64,000 bases of DNA from Mesorhizobium_K quangtriensis (lineage in GTDB: Bacteria; Pseudomonadota; Alphaproteobacteria; Rhizobiales; Rhizobiaceae), in assembly GCF_040081925.1 (NCBI RefSeq), contig NZ_JBEBMF010000004.1:124001-188000 (forward strand), written 5' to 3'. A program made the translations under genes and the position numbers. Positions 36,407 through 46,101 of this stretch are shown in pieces; the stretch's first letter is position 1, and the number at the start of each line of letters is the position of its first letter. Below the pieces are notes generated by a model. That model ran no database searches. It saw only the letters and a program-made list of their open reading frames with translations, and was not told where the DNA came from.

Positions 36407-36895
36407 TTACCTGCCGAGTACCAGCGCCCAGTACTTCTGGCCCTGATCGTCGGTCGCCGACGCAAGCCCGTAGTGGCCGAAGCGCGGGTCCAGCATGTTG
36501 CGCCGGTGTCCGGAAGAATCCATCCACATGCGGAACAGCCTCTCGGGCTCCATCCTGCCATGGGCGACGTTCTCGGCCGCAGCGCCCTCGACGCCGTTTT
36601 CGCGCATACGGGTCGCAAAGTCTTTCCGCCAGCCGGTGCGGTGCGTCATCTTCGAGGCCCCGGCCATGTAGCCGGCTTGCTGCGCAGCAGCTCTTTCCAG
36701 CTTCGCGTCGGGTTTTAGCGGGGGAAGTCCCTGCTCGCGGCGGATCGACGCGAGGTATATCTCGCCGGAGGACGATGCGCCGACACCGCCTGCGCTGGAA
36801 CCGGGCGACACGCCTTGACATCCCGCCACGGAAAGCAGGATGGCGAGCACGAGAGGTAGGATAGCAGGAGAACAGCGGTGAGGTTTGTCGATCAT
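36407..36895 (-). CDS. CAP/SCP-domain lipoprotein
   Basis: 162 residues. Lipobox LSVAGC with Cys26 after a hydrophobic signal, so a lipoprotein. The CAP domain (~45-160) has IRREQGLPPLKPDAKLERAA (in parts), ENVAHG and the MWMDSSGHRRNML signature (123-134 region) with the His pair. Bacterial CAP proteins are extracytoplasmic and mostly of unknown activity. The frame is open far upstream (antisense-free extension into the permease gene) but ATG 36895 gives the only sensible signal peptide. It lies 29 bp after the AI-2E-family gene on the same strand and may be co-transcribed with it. Confidence 0.9.
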   Translation of the reverse strand: MIDKPHRCSPAILPLVLAILLSVAGCQGVSPGSSAGGVGASSSGEIYLASIRREQGLPPLKPDAKLERAAAQQAGYMAGASKMTHRTGWRKDFATRMRENGVEGAAAENVAHGRMEPERLFRMWMDSSGHRRNMLDPRFGHYGLASATDDQGQKYWALVLGR

Positions 36896-36924
36896 ATGCA
36901 GCCCGAGTGTCGGCAGATCAGTCT

Positions 36925-38196
36925 TCAACCCGAATGTGGTTTTTGCCGGGCCAACTGAGCGATCGGCTCGGCTTCGATCTGAGCAGGCAGCACGTCCGGC
37001 TGCGGCACGGGAATATCGTGTGACGCAACGTCCACCTCGTGCAGCCATTCGCGCCAGATCGAGACGAGAATCGCCATCAGCACGGGGCCAAGGAAGAGAC
37101 CCAGCAGTCCCATCGTCTTCACACCACCGATAAGGCCGAAGAAGGTCGGCAGGAACGGCAGCTTGATCGGTCCGCCGACCAGCTTCGGCCGCAACGTCTT
37201 GTCGACGATGAAAAGCTCGATCGAACCCCACAGGAACAGCGCCACGCCGGCAACCGGCGAACCGCTGGCGACCAGGTAGATCGACACCAGCGTGAAAGAA
37301 AGCGGTGCGCCGCCCGGTATCAGCGCCATCAGGCCGGTCAGCGCGCCGAGCGTGACGGGGGATGGTACTCCGGCCAGCCAGTATGCGAAGCCAAGAACGA
37401 TGCCCTCGCCGATGGCGATCAGTGTCATGCCGGTGACGGTTGAGCTGATGGTAGCGGGTACGACACGGGAGATGCGTTCCCAGCGATGCGGCAGGATGCG
37501 CTCGCCGATCCGGTCGACCTGCGCGGCGAACGTCTCGCCATCGCGGTAGGTGAAGAAAAGCGCGATCAGCATGAAGAGAAGCGTCAAAAGCAGGCCGAAC
37601 GCCCCGGTTCCCGCCGCAACCACGCCGCGATATATGCTGCCGATGTTGGCGCCGCTGACAAGCTGGATGATCTCGCCGATCCCACCCGGATGCGCCAGAT
37701 GCCTGGTCCATTGTTCATCCAGCCATTCGCCGGCGATCGGTAGCTGCGCGATCCATCCTGGCGTCTGCGCGCCCTCGCGGTTGGTTATCAGCGCCCAGCC
37801 GACCCATTCCCGGATTTCGGCGATGGCATAGCTGCCGGCCCACATGATCGGCACGATGAGGAATGCAAGGATCAGCAACAGGGCGATGCTGGCCGCGATC
37901 GTGCGGCTGCCACCCACCGCCACCAGCAGCCTTCGGTAGAGAGGCCAGCTCGCAAAGGCGATCACGAGCGCCGCGAGCACCGGGACAAGGAAGCTATGGA
38001 AGAAATAGACGCCGGCGAGAATGACAAGCAGCAGCAGCCACCGAGCTGCCGACAAGGGTGCGATCACCGCCGTTCTAGGCGCCGTCGAAGCGCCAAACAG
38101 CGGGCGCACCCTCTCCACAGCCCTGATCCTCGGTTCCTTCAAGTGCGATTTCCCAGCCGAACTCTGTCCATGACTTATGCATAACAGGCCCGACAA
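36925..38196 (-). CDS. AI-2E family (PerM) permease
   Basis: 423 residues from a TTG start (start uncertain; about 45 residues precede the first helix). Seven to eight membrane spans with the family pattern: a first pair VLAALVIAFASWPLYRRL, a long cytosol- or periplasm-exposed helical segment (~135-205), and the GALTGLMALIPGGAPLSF and WGSIELFIVDKTLRPKLVG motifs. Members include TqsA (autoinducer-2 export) and Na+/H+ antiporters, so transport substrate is not settled. It starts 39 bp after the RND pump gene on the same strand, possibly as a distal gene of the tetR-MFP-RND operon. Confidence 0.9.
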   Translation of the reverse strand: MSGLLCISHGQSSAGKSHLKEPRIRAVERVRPLFGASTAPRTAVIAPLSAARWLLLLVILAGVYFFHSFLVPVLAALVIAFASWPLYRRLLVAVGGSRTIAASIALLLILAFLIVPIMWAGSYAIAEIREWVGWALITNREGAQTPGWIAQLPIAGEWLDEQWTRHLAHPGGIGEIIQLVSGANIGSIYRGVVAAGTGAFGLLLTLLFMLIALFFTYRDGETFAAQVDRIGERILPHRWERISRVVPATISSTVTGMTLIAIGEGIVLGFAYWLAGVPSPVTLGALTGLMALIPGGAPLSFTLVSIYLVASGSPVAGVALFLWGSIELFIVDKTLRPKLVGGPIKLPFLPTFFGLIGGVKTMGLLGLFLGPVLMAILVSIWREWLHEVDVASHDIPVPQPDVLPAQIEAEPIAQLARQKPHSG

Positions 38197-38235
38197 GCAA
38201 ATGGCAGGTTAATGACGGCCGCGGTTTGACGCAGC

Positions 38236-41200
38236 CTATTCCGCTGCGACAGGCATATGTCCCGTCGGCGGAGGCAGGATATGCAGGTCCGCTCCGCGAT
38301 GCTGGGCATCCGGCTCGTCGGCCTTGTTGGGCCTGACGAGCCAATGCCACGCCTTTGCCGTCCAGATCGCCGCGTCGTCCATGATCGTATAGAAGGACGG
38401 CACGAAGATCAGCGACAGGAAGGTCGAGACGATAAGCCCACCGATGACGGCGATCGCCATCGGCGCGCGGAACTCGCCGCCGTCTCCGAGCGCCAGCGAC
38501 GCCGGGATCATGCCGGCAGACATGGCGATGGTTGTCATCACGATCGGCCGCGCGCGCTTCCTGCCCGCATCGATGATCGCTTCCTTGCGCGGAACCCCGG
38601 CCTTCACCTCTTCGATCGCGAAATCCACCAGCATGATCGCGTTCTTCGTCACGATACCCATGAGCATGAGGATGCCGATGACGACTGGCATCGAAACCGC
38701 CGAATTGGTTAGGAATAGCGCGGCCGCCACGCCACCGATTGCAAGCGGGAGGGAGCCGAGGATGGTGAAGGAGTGGAAGACCGAACCGAAAAGCAGGATC
38801 AGCACCACCAGCACCAGCATCAGGCCGGTCGTCATCGCCGTCGCGAAGCCCGCGAACACCTCGCCCATGACCTCGGCATCGCCGGTTTCCTGGATGCGCG
38901 TCCCAGCCGGCATGTTCTTGACCGCCGGCAACTGCCAGACGGCGTTGAGGCCGTCGCTCAGTTCCGCACCGGCCGCCATGTCCGCACCGATGACGACGCG
39001 CCGCTCGCGGTTGAACCGCGAGATCGAGGACGGTCCCTGTCCGAAGCTGATCTTCGCGACTGAGGACAGCGGCACCACCACGCCGGAAGGCGTCGTCACC
39101 GGAAGCTGGCTGACAACTTCGATATTGTCGCGCGCCGCCTCGGCGAGTTGGACCCGGATCGGAATCTGGCGGTCTCCGACGGTGAACTTCGCCAGGTTTT
39201 CGTCGATGTCGCCCATCGTGGCGATACGCAGCGTCTGCGCGATCGTCGCAGTCGATATCCCGAGCTCGGCCAGCCTAGGCAGGTCGGGCTCTATGACGAC
39301 TTCAGGACGGTCGAGCGCGGCATTGGAACTGATAGCGCGGAACTTGCCGGTCGCCGCCATCTCGCTCTGGATCTTGCGGGCTTGCGTATCGAGCAGCGCG
39401 CCGTCCGTTCCCATGACGCCGAAGGCAAGCTGGCGCTCTCCGCGGTCGTTGACGAAATAGGCGCGCAGGTCCGGGATCGTCTCCATCTTGTCGAGAAGCG
39501 TGGCCTCGATCTGATACTGCGGAATGTCGCGCTCCGACTTGTGCTTCAGGTCGACGGTCACGGTTGCGCGCCGTGTCTCCATCGTACCGGTCGGGCTGGC
39601 GCCACCGATGACATAGACGTTCTCGACTTCCGGCACCTCCATGATGAGTTTCGTAACTGCGTCGGTCGTCTCACGCGTATCCTCCAGCCGGCTGCCGGGC
39701 GGCAATTCCAGCGAGAAGGTGATGCGGCTGGCGTCCTCGCGCGGGATGAAGCCCGACGGCAGGAAGCCCATTGCGTAGAGCGAACCGGCGAAGAAGGCGA
39801 TGCCGGCGCCCAGCGTGACCCAGCGGAAGCGAAGCGTCCCGCGCAAGAGAAGCTCGTAGCCGCGCATGATCATGCCGGGCTTCGGCTCCTCATGGACATG
39901 GTCGCGCAGGAAATAGGCCGCCATCATGGGCGTGATCAGGCGCGCCACCAACAGAGAGAAGAACACGGCAACGGCAACGGTCAAGCCGAACTGCTTGAAG
40001 TACTGGCCGGCGACGCCACCCATGAAGGAGACTGGCGCAAAGACCGCCATGATGGTTGCGGAGATGGCGATGACGGCCAAGCCGATCTCGTCCGCCGCCT
40101 CCAGCGCCGCACGATAGGGCGACTTGCCCATCTTGATGTGCCGCACGATGTTTTCGATCTCGACGATGGCGTCGTCCACCAGGATGCCGACGACCAGCGT
40201 GATGCCGAGCAGGCTCACCAGGTTGAGCGAGAAGCCCATCATGGAAAGCGCCCAGAATGTCGGGATGATCGATAGGGGCAGCGCGGTCGCGGAAACCAAT
40301 GTCGCGCGCCAGTCGCGCAGGAACAGGAAGACGACGATGATGGAAAGCGCCGCGCCCTCCATGAGCGTTTCCATCGCGGAATCGTAATTGCCGACCGTAT
40401 AGCCGACGGTGTCGTCGACCTTCGTGATCTCGACATCGGGATGGGCCTTTTGCAGATCAGCGACCGCCGCCGCGACGCGTTCGTTGACCTCGACATCGCT
40501 CTCGCCCTTGCCGCGGAAGATGGCGAAGGAGACAACCGTGCCGTTGTTGACGCGGGCAAAGGATTTCGGTTCGGCCCATGAATCCGTGACGGTCGCGATA
40601 TCGGACAGCTTGACCTTGCGACCGCCGGCCAGCGGTATCTCCAGCGCCTCCAAATCCGCGATCTGATTGGCGCCGCCAAGCGTCCGGATCGATTGCTCGC
40701 GACTGCCGAACTTGGCGTTGCCGCCCGTCATGTCGGCATTGGCCAGCCGCAGCGCACCATTGAGGTCGCCGGCCGAAACGCCGAGCGCGTTCAGCCGATC
40801 CGGATCGAGTTCAACCTCGATCTCACGGGTCGCGCCGCCATAGCGATCAACACGCGCGACGCCCTTCAAACCCTGCATCTTGCGGATGATCGTGTCGTCA
40901 ACGAACCAGGACAGCTCTTCCAGCGTCATCGCAGGCGCGGATACGGCATAGGTCAGGATCGCCTGCCCTTCCACGTCGATGCGCGTGACAAGCGGATCGT
41001 CCGCGGTCGCCGGCAGGTCGGCACGGATGCGATCGACCGCATCCTTGACGTCGTTCACCGCCGTCTGCGTATCGACCTCGAGTCGGAACTCGACGACCGT
41101 CTGCGAAACGCCTTCGGTCAGCGTAGAGATGACATTCTTGACCCCGGAGATGTTGGCGACCGCATCCTCGACGCGCTTGGTGATCTGTGTTTCCAGCTCG

Positions 41201-41370
41201 CTCGGCGCGACGCCGGGATCGGTCACGGTGACGTTGACCAGCGGAATGTCGATGTTCGGGAAGCGCGTGACCGGCAGCTTGGAGAATGCCATCAGGCCGA
41301 GTGCAACCAGAACGATGAAGAGCAGAACCGCCGGAATGGGGTGGCGGATCGACCATGCGGAAACGTTCAT
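38236..41370 (-). CDS. RND efflux pump inner-membrane transporter (HAE1/AcrB-MdtB-like)
   Basis: 1044 residues with twelve membrane spans in two repeats. Proton-driven, it captures drugs or other amphiphiles from the periplasm. TM1 (SIRHPIPAVLLFIVLVALGL), two large porter loops, and the TM4 proton-relay pair in VVGILVDDAIVEIENIVRH are visible, as is the GIVTKNAIMLVDFAIEE element of TM10-11. Sequence style (RFPNIDIPLVNVTVTDPG) is close to MdtB/MexW-type hydrophobe/amphiphile pumps; substrate unknown. Its ATG overlaps the TGA of the membrane-fusion gene (ATGA at 41367-41370), so translation is coupled. No outer-membrane factor is in the window, so it probably borrows a TolC. Confidence 0.96.
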   Translation of the reverse strand: MNVSAWSIRHPIPAVLLFIVLVALGLMAFSKLPVTRFPNIDIPLVNVTVTDPGVAPSELETQITKRVEDAVANISGVKNVISTLTEGVSQTVVEFRLEVDTQTAVNDVKDAVDRIRADLPATADDPLVTRIDVEGQAILTYAVSAPAMTLEELSWFVDDTIIRKMQGLKGVARVDRYGGATREIEVELDPDRLNALGVSAGDLNGALRLANADMTGGNAKFGSREQSIRTLGGANQIADLEALEIPLAGGRKVKLSDIATVTDSWAEPKSFARVNNGTVVSFAIFRGKGESDVEVNERVAAAVADLQKAHPDVEITKVDDTVGYTVGNYDSAMETLMEGAALSIIVVFLFLRDWRATLVSATALPLSIIPTFWALSMMGFSLNLVSLLGITLVVGILVDDAIVEIENIVRHIKMGKSPYRAALEAADEIGLAVIAISATIMAVFAPVSFMGGVAGQYFKQFGLTVAVAVFFSLLVARLITPMMAAYFLRDHVHEEPKPGMIMRGYELLLRGTLRFRWVTLGAGIAFFAGSLYAMGFLPSGFIPREDASRITFSLELPPGSRLEDTRETTDAVTKLIMEVPEVENVYVIGGASPTGTMETRRATVTVDLKHKSERDIPQYQIEATLLDKMETIPDLRAYFVNDRGERQLAFGVMGTDGALLDTQARKIQSEMAATGKFRAISSNAALDRPEVVIEPDLPRLAELGISTATIAQTLRIATMGDIDENLAKFTVGDRQIPIRVQLAEAARDNIEVVSQLPVTTPSGVVVPLSSVAKISFGQGPSSISRFNRERRVVIGADMAAGAELSDGLNAVWQLPAVKNMPAGTRIQETGDAEVMGEVFAGFATAMTTGLMLVLVVLILLFGSVFHSFTILGSLPLAIGGVAAALFLTNSAVSMPVVIGILMLMGIVTKNAIMLVDFAIEEVKAGVPRKEAIIDAGRKRARPIVMTTIAMSAGMIPASLALGDGGEFRAPMAIAVIGGLIVSTFLSLIFVPSFYTIMDDAAIWTAKAWHWLVRPNKADEPDAQHRGADLHILPPPTGHMPVAAE

Positions 41371-42569
41371 GGCTTGACAGCTCCCGTGGCCTCTATGCGT
41401 ACAGGCGTCACCAGATCGCCGTCGGCGACAAAGGTACCAGCGCGAGAGACCACCTCTTCACCCTCGGCAAGGCCGGATGTGATCTCGATCAGGTCACCGG
41501 ATCGAACGCCGAGCTTGACCTTCCGGCTTTTGATCGTGCCATTGTCGACGCTCTGCAGGAACGCTTCAGCGCCCGAATACATGACGGCGGAAGCTGGAAT
41601 CGCGACACCTGCCCGGCGGACAAGCTCTATCTCGCCACGCGCAAAATTGCCGGCTCTTGCGGGCGAATTCGGAGCCAGCGCGATGCGGATCGCACCGAGT
41701 CGAGAGGACTGGCTGACCTCTGGCGAAATCCTGCGGATCGAACCCTCGACCGGCTGTTCGAGGCCGGGAACGGCAACTTTTGCCTTCATGCCGGATGAAA
41801 GCCGTGGCAGCGAAGTCTCGGCAACGGCGGCGTCCAACTCGAATTCGCTGCCGATCGCTATCCGGAAAAGTGGCGCGCTGCCCGCCATGACGACACCGCC
41901 GAGGGTCGCGTTTCGTGCAAGGATCAGGCCGTCAGCAGGCGCGCGCAATTCCGTCTTGCCGATCTGCACGAGCACGTTCTGCTTTTGCGCATCGATGACC
42001 GCAAGCTGCGCTTCGGAAGCGGCAAGAGCCTTCTCGGCCGAGTCGAGTTTCGCGCGGGCGCTGTCCAGCGCATTTACGGCGTTGTCGCGCTGCGCCTCGG
42101 TGGCGACCCCCTTCTTCTGCAGGGCGTCCGCACGGTCAAGCGACTCCTGCGCCTGCCGGACCCCGACCTCGGCATCCCCGATCTGCGCGCGCATCTGGGC
42201 GATGTTCGCTTCAGCCTGCGCGCGGCTGGCCTCGATCTGTGCCAGTTGCGTGTCGAGCATGGAACGGTCGAGGACGGCAAGGACATCGCCCTTCTTCACA
42301 ACATCGCCTTCGTCAGCGTTCAGCTCGAGCACCGTCAGGCCATTGAGATCGGTGCCGACGGCGGCTTCCTCGCGAGCGACGATGGTGCCGTTGACCGACA
42401 GCGTCTCGACCAGTTCGCGACGTTCAGCGGCAACGACGCGGATGGACGGCGGAACCTGCCGGACTGCAGGCGCGGCTTCGCCGGCCGCGTAGGATGACGG
42501 CACGCCACCAAGCATCGTGGCGGACAACAGCGCGGCAACCACGCCTGAACGGAAAGCAATCTTCAGCAT
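41367..42569 (-). CDS. RND membrane-fusion (periplasmic adaptor) protein
   Basis: 400 residues from ATG 42569. A signal peptide (KIAFRSGVVAALLSATMLGG, ending SSYAAG) precedes lipoyl/barrel-sandwich halves around a coiled-coil hairpin of about 90 residues (QIEASRAQAEANIAQMRAQ and onward, ~95-190), a beta-barrel and a membrane-proximal domain. It links the pump to an outer-membrane channel. Expressed between tetR (8 bp upstream) and the RND gene (4-bp overlap), forming a three-gene operon. The frame continues upstream into the tetR tail but that start lacks a signal peptide. Confidence 0.95.
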   Translation of the reverse strand: MLKIAFRSGVVAALLSATMLGGVPSSYAAGEAAPAVRQVPPSIRVVAAERRELVETLSVNGTIVAREEAAVGTDLNGLTVLELNADEGDVVKKGDVLAVLDRSMLDTQLAQIEASRAQAEANIAQMRAQIGDAEVGVRQAQESLDRADALQKKGVATEAQRDNAVNALDSARAKLDSAEKALAASEAQLAVIDAQKQNVLVQIGKTELRAPADGLILARNATLGGVVMAGSAPLFRIAIGSEFELDAAVAETSLPRLSSGMKAKVAVPGLEQPVEGSIRRISPEVSQSSRLGAIRIALAPNSPARAGNFARGEIELVRRAGVAIPASAVMYSGAEAFLQSVDNGTIKSRKVKLGVRSGDLIEITSGLAEGEEVVSRAGTFVADGDLVTPVRIEATGAVKP

Positions 42570-42576
42570 GATCAGG

Positions 42577-43281
42577 TCACCCAAACGAGGAAAACGAACC
42601 GGGAGTTGACTGGATGTTGCCATCGGCATCGCCGCCGGTGGGACGAAGCATGCCGACCACCATGGCGCGGATCACCGCTTCCAGCTGGTCGATAGGTACG
42701 CCGCGCGACGGCAGATCGTTGATGGCCATGCCTTCCCCGACCGACATGACGACCGCCATCAATGTTCTGATGTCGGCAGGTGGATTGATCTCGCCCCGGT
42801 CTATTGCGCCCTGCAACACAGGCAGGATCATCTCCGCGACCTGCTGCTTGTGTCCCTCGATCGTGCAGCGGATGGTCTCGTTGCGCATGGATTCGGAACG
42901 CATCTCGGCGAAGAGAGGCGCGCTGCCCTTTTCGTGCGTGTGCAGGATATGAGCCATAGCTGCTTCGACCAATCCCTCGACTGCGGAGTCGGTATGCTTC
43001 AACTCGCCAAAGCAGCTCATGTCGTCCTGGCGATCCGCCTCACAGATGGCCTCGACAATTGCCTCCTTTGACGGGAAGTAGCGGTAGAGCGCACCCGGGC
43101 TCATCCCGCATTCGAGGCAGATCTGCTGCATCGACGCGCCCTGAAAGCCGGACCGGACAAAGCAGTTTTTCGCGGCCTCGAGGATGCGCTGAACCTGCTG
43201 ATCGCGGCGCTCGGCACGGGTAAGGCCAGAGCCTTCCAGTGGTTCCGCCTGCGTAGCCTCAAAATAAGCGGTTTCTTCCAT
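42577..43281 (-). CDS. TetR-family repressor of the RND efflux operon
   Basis: 234 residues from ATG 43281 (a GTG 12 bp upstream is in frame). The N-terminal helix-turn-helix QRILEAAKNCFVRSGFQGASMQQICLECGMSPGALYRYFPSKE (in parts, ~30-75) is typical; the C-terminal ligand domain resembles AcrR/TetR_C regulators of multidrug pumps. It heads the operon tetR-MFP-RND and three palindromes lie just upstream, so it most likely represses its own operon until a pump substrate binds. Inducer unknown. Confidence 0.93.
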   Translation of the reverse strand: MEETAYFEATQAEPLEGSGLTRAERRDQQVQRILEAAKNCFVRSGFQGASMQQICLECGMSPGALYRYFPSKEAIVEAICEADRQDDMSCFGELKHTDSAVEGLVEAAMAHILHTHEKGSAPLFAEMRSESMRNETIRCTIEGHKQQVAEMILPVLQGAIDRGEINPPADIRTLMAVVMSVGEGMAINDLPSRGVPIDQLEAVIRAMVVGMLRPTGGDADGNIQSTPGSFSSFG

Positions 43282-43296
43282 CGATTGTCCCACCGT

Positions 43297-43360
43297 GAGC
43301 GAATGTTCGCTCTCACTTAATACGAATGATCATTCTCGATTTATGCGAACGATCATTCGC
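43297..43360. promoter_or_regulatory. TetR operator array upstream of the efflux operon
   Basis: Three palindromes: GAGCGAA-TG-TTCGCTC (43297-43312), GAATGATCATTC (43324-43335, perfect) and GCGAACGATCATTCGC (43345-43360). The last two share GAAYGATCATTC and their centres are ~23 bp apart, about two helical turns, fitting cooperative TetR dimers over the promoter. The first has the same half-site GCGAA with closer spacing. Confidence 0.75.
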
Positions 43361-43458
43361 AGTCAATATGGTGCAGTGCAAAAATCAAAGGAGGGCGAGG
43401 CATTGGCTTCATGATGATCTTACGTGGACGCGTGCATGTTCCTACGCAAAGCCAAGAG

Positions 43459-43544
43459 CGAGCGGCGATCGCCCTGATCGCCGCTCGGATAATGCATTGC
43501 AAATCTGTGAGTTAGAATACGTGGATCGGCCTCAAACCGATCCA
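43459..43544. other. Two strong stem-loops downstream of parC
   Basis: A 12-bp perfect stem CGAGCGGCGATC / GATCGCCGCTCG (43459-43470, 43476-43487) and an 8-bp stem TGGATCGG / CCGATCCA (43522-43529, 43537-43544) lie in the 190-bp spacer between the TetR operators and the parC stop. Read on the minus strand they follow parC by 8-90 bp; no clear T run, so weak or Rho-assisted termination. Nothing else seen in the spacer. Confidence 0.5.
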
Positions 43545-43552
43545 AGATGACG

Positions 43553-45907
43553 TCAGCCGAACTTGCCGGTGCGCGGAAAGCCCTTCGGGACCATGCGGCC
43601 GGCCGACGCTCGCGCGCCGAACCACTCCGCCAGTTCTTCTTTGCTGCGCGTGAACGTCCTGTCAGCCGAATCCTGCCAGGAAAGACCTTCGCCGACCGAG
43701 AACGTCTTCAGGTCGAGCACGCCGCCGTCCTTATATTTCTGAAGGCGCACACCCTTTCCGCGCGTCATCTCGGGAATTTCCGAGAGCGGGAAGATCAGCA
43801 TCTTGCGGTTCTCGCCAACGATCGCGAGATGGTCGCCGCCAAACGGAACGCAATGCGAAGCCTCGTCGGGCGACTTGACGTTCATCACCTGCTTGCCCTT
43901 GCGGGTATTGGCGATGACCTCGCCTTCCGGGACGATGAAGCCGTTGCCGACATGGCTGGCGAGCAGCAGCCTGCGCTGCGGATCGTGCACGAACGCCGTC
44001 ACGATGTCCTGGTCGTTCTCCATGTCCACAATGATGCGGATCGGCTCGCCATGTCCGCGCCCGCCCGGCAGCCTGTCAGCGCCGATCGTGTAGAACTTGC
44101 CGCCGGTGGTGAAGACGAGGATCTTGTCCGTCGTCTGCGCCGGGAATGCCAGCTTGAGGCTGTCACCCTCCTTGAAGGTCAGCGTCGAGAAGTCGGCGAG
44201 ATGTCCCTTCATCGCGCGCAACCAGCCCTTTTCGGAGACGACGACCGTGATCGGCTCCTTCTCGATCATTGCGTGCTGGATGTCGGCGACGTCATGCTCG
44301 GGCGCATCGGAGAACTGGGTCTTGCGTTCGCCGAGCGTGGTCGAGGGACCAAACCTCCTCTGCGTCTCGGCGACCTGATGGCGGATCACCTTCCACTGCT
44401 TGGCGGGCGACTCCAGAAGGGCCTCGATCTGCCGCTTCTCGGTAGAGAGGCCGTCGAACTCCTTGCGGATTTCGATCTCCTCCAGCTTGCGCAGGGAGCG
44501 CAGCCGCATGTTGAGGATCGCTTCGGCCTGGTTGTCGGTCAGTGACCATCGGGCGATCATGACCTGCTTGGGCTCATCCTCCTCGCGGATGATGCGGATG
44601 ACCTCGTCGATGTTGAGGTAAGCGACCAGCAGGCCGCCGAGGATTTCGAGACGCTTCTCGATTTCGCCGAGGCGGTGCTTTGAGCGGCGCACCAGCACGT
44701 CCTTGCGGTGCTCCAGCCATTCCGACAGCACGCTCTTCAGCGAGAGCACGTTCGGCACCTTGCCGCGCGACAGCACGTTCATATTCAGCGGGAAGCGTGT
44801 CTCCAGCTCCGTGAGCTTGAAGATTGATTCCATCATCAGGCCGGGATCGACGGCGCGGCTCTTGGGCACCAGCACGAGACGGATGTCCTCGGCGCTCTCG
44901 TCGCGCACGTCCTCCAGCAGCGGCAGCCTGCGCGCCAGCAAAAGCTCGGCGATCTTCTCGATCAGCTTCGACTTTTGCACCTGGTACGGAATCTCGGTGA
45001 CCACGATGGTCCACGTGCCCCTGCCCTGATCTTCCTGGTTCCACTTGGCGCGCAGGCGATAGCCGCCGCGGCCCGTGGAATAGGATTCGAGGATCGAGGC
45101 CCAACTGTCGACGACCGTGCCGCCGGTCGGGAAATCAGGACCGCGCACCTTGCACTCGAGGCGGATCGCCTCGGCGCGCTTCACCGCGTCCTTGTCTTCC
45201 TTGCGCAGCTCTTCCTGATGCCGCCGCTCGATGTCGGCCCATTGCTCAGGCGACGTCATCAGGTCGGCGATGGAGGCTTCGCGGTTATCGATCAGGTAAA
45301 GCGCCGACGCGCAAAGTTCAGCTGCGTTGTGTGGCGGAATGGAAGTCGCCATGCCGACCGCGATGCCGGATGAGCCATTGGCTAGGATGTTCGGGAATGC
45401 GCCCGGCAGGACCACCGGCTCCTCATCTTCCTCATTGTAAGTCGGACGGAAATCGACCGCGTCTTCGGTAATGCCTTCCAGAAGCGCGGTCGCGACCTCG
45501 GTCATGCGCGCCTCGGTGTAGCGCATGGCCGCCGCATTATCGCCGTCGATGTTACCGAAATTGCCCTGCCCGTCGACCAACGGGTAGCGGACGGCGAAAT
45601 CCTGCGCCAGGCGCACCAGCGCGTCGTATATCGACTGGTCGCCATGCGGGTGGTACTTGCCCATCACCTCGCCGACGATGCGCGCGCATTTCGCGAAACC
45701 CTGGTCAGGATTGAGCCGCAAAAGGCGCATGGCGTGCATGATCCGCCGGTGCACTGGCTTCAACCCGTCGCGGACGTCCGGCAGCGCCCTGTGCATGATG
45801 GTCGACAGCGCATAGGCCAGATAGCGCTCCTCGAGCGCCGCCTTCAGATCTACCGGTTCAATGTGGTCGCCGCCATCGGAAGGCGGCGGAACAAGGCGTT
45901 TTCCCAT
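43553..45907 (-). CDS. parC: DNA topoisomerase IV subunit A
   Basis: 784 residues. With ParE it unlinks daughter chromosomes; this subunit cuts and rejoins DNA. Active-site Tyr130 in AAAMRYTEARM; winged-helix region with HPHGDQSIYDAL (86-97), then tower and coiled-coil domains and C-terminal beta-pinwheel repeats (KGWLRAMKGH, GGKFYTIGAD, VRLQKYKDGG). In the quinolone-resistance loop, the position of Escherichia coli Ser80 is Gln91 here, as in other alphaproteobacterial ParC, which would weaken water-metal-ion bridging of quinolones. The MHAMRLLRLNPDQGFAKCARIVG opening (in parts) marks ParC rather than GyrA. Single gene, divergent from 46102. Confidence 0.95.
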   Translation of the reverse strand: MGKRLVPPPSDGGDHIEPVDLKAALEERYLAYALSTIMHRALPDVRDGLKPVHRRIMHAMRLLRLNPDQGFAKCARIVGEVMGKYHPHGDQSIYDALVRLAQDFAVRYPLVDGQGNFGNIDGDNAAAMRYTEARMTEVATALLEGITEDAVDFRPTYNEEDEEPVVLPGAFPNILANGSSGIAVGMATSIPPHNAAELCASALYLIDNREASIADLMTSPEQWADIERRHQEELRKEDKDAVKRAEAIRLECKVRGPDFPTGGTVVDSWASILESYSTGRGGYRLRAKWNQEDQGRGTWTIVVTEIPYQVQKSKLIEKIAELLLARRLPLLEDVRDESAEDIRLVLVPKSRAVDPGLMMESIFKLTELETRFPLNMNVLSRGKVPNVLSLKSVLSEWLEHRKDVLVRRSKHRLGEIEKRLEILGGLLVAYLNIDEVIRIIREEDEPKQVMIARWSLTDNQAEAILNMRLRSLRKLEEIEIRKEFDGLSTEKRQIEALLESPAKQWKVIRHQVAETQRRFGPSTTLGERKTQFSDAPEHDVADIQHAMIEKEPITVVVSEKGWLRAMKGHLADFSTLTFKEGDSLKLAFPAQTTDKILVFTTGGKFYTIGADRLPGGRGHGEPIRIIVDMENDQDIVTAFVHDPQRRLLLASHVGNGFIVPEGEVIANTRKGKQVMNVKSPDEASHCVPFGGDHLAIVGENRKMLIFPLSEIPEMTRGKGVRLQKYKDGGVLDLKTFSVGEGLSWQDSADRTFTRSKEELAEWFGARASAGRMVPKGFPRTGKFG

Positions 45908-46101
45908 GCGGCCGGGTTAGCCGAGCGGCTGATTCGCGGCAAGTGCCGCAAAGTCACCCGCTCTTCACCATCATGCCAGCCGGCAAAGACCGGGAGATTG
46001 CCAGAACACCGGTTTTGCGGGCATTGTGCGCCGCGCGCCTCTTTCCGGTCCAGTTCGTGGCTGATTGTCGGGCGGAGGAATCAACTGTCTCAGGGGCAAT
46101 C

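Noticed and set aside
36896..37711. Extension of the CAP-domain frame into the permease gene
   Set aside because: The 434-codon version overlaps the same-strand permease in another frame and lacks a signal peptide; the lipoprotein start at 36895 is convincing.
40693..42492. 599-codon plus-strand frame over the RND/MFP genes
   Set aside because: Antisense shadow of two well-defined genes; no family motifs.
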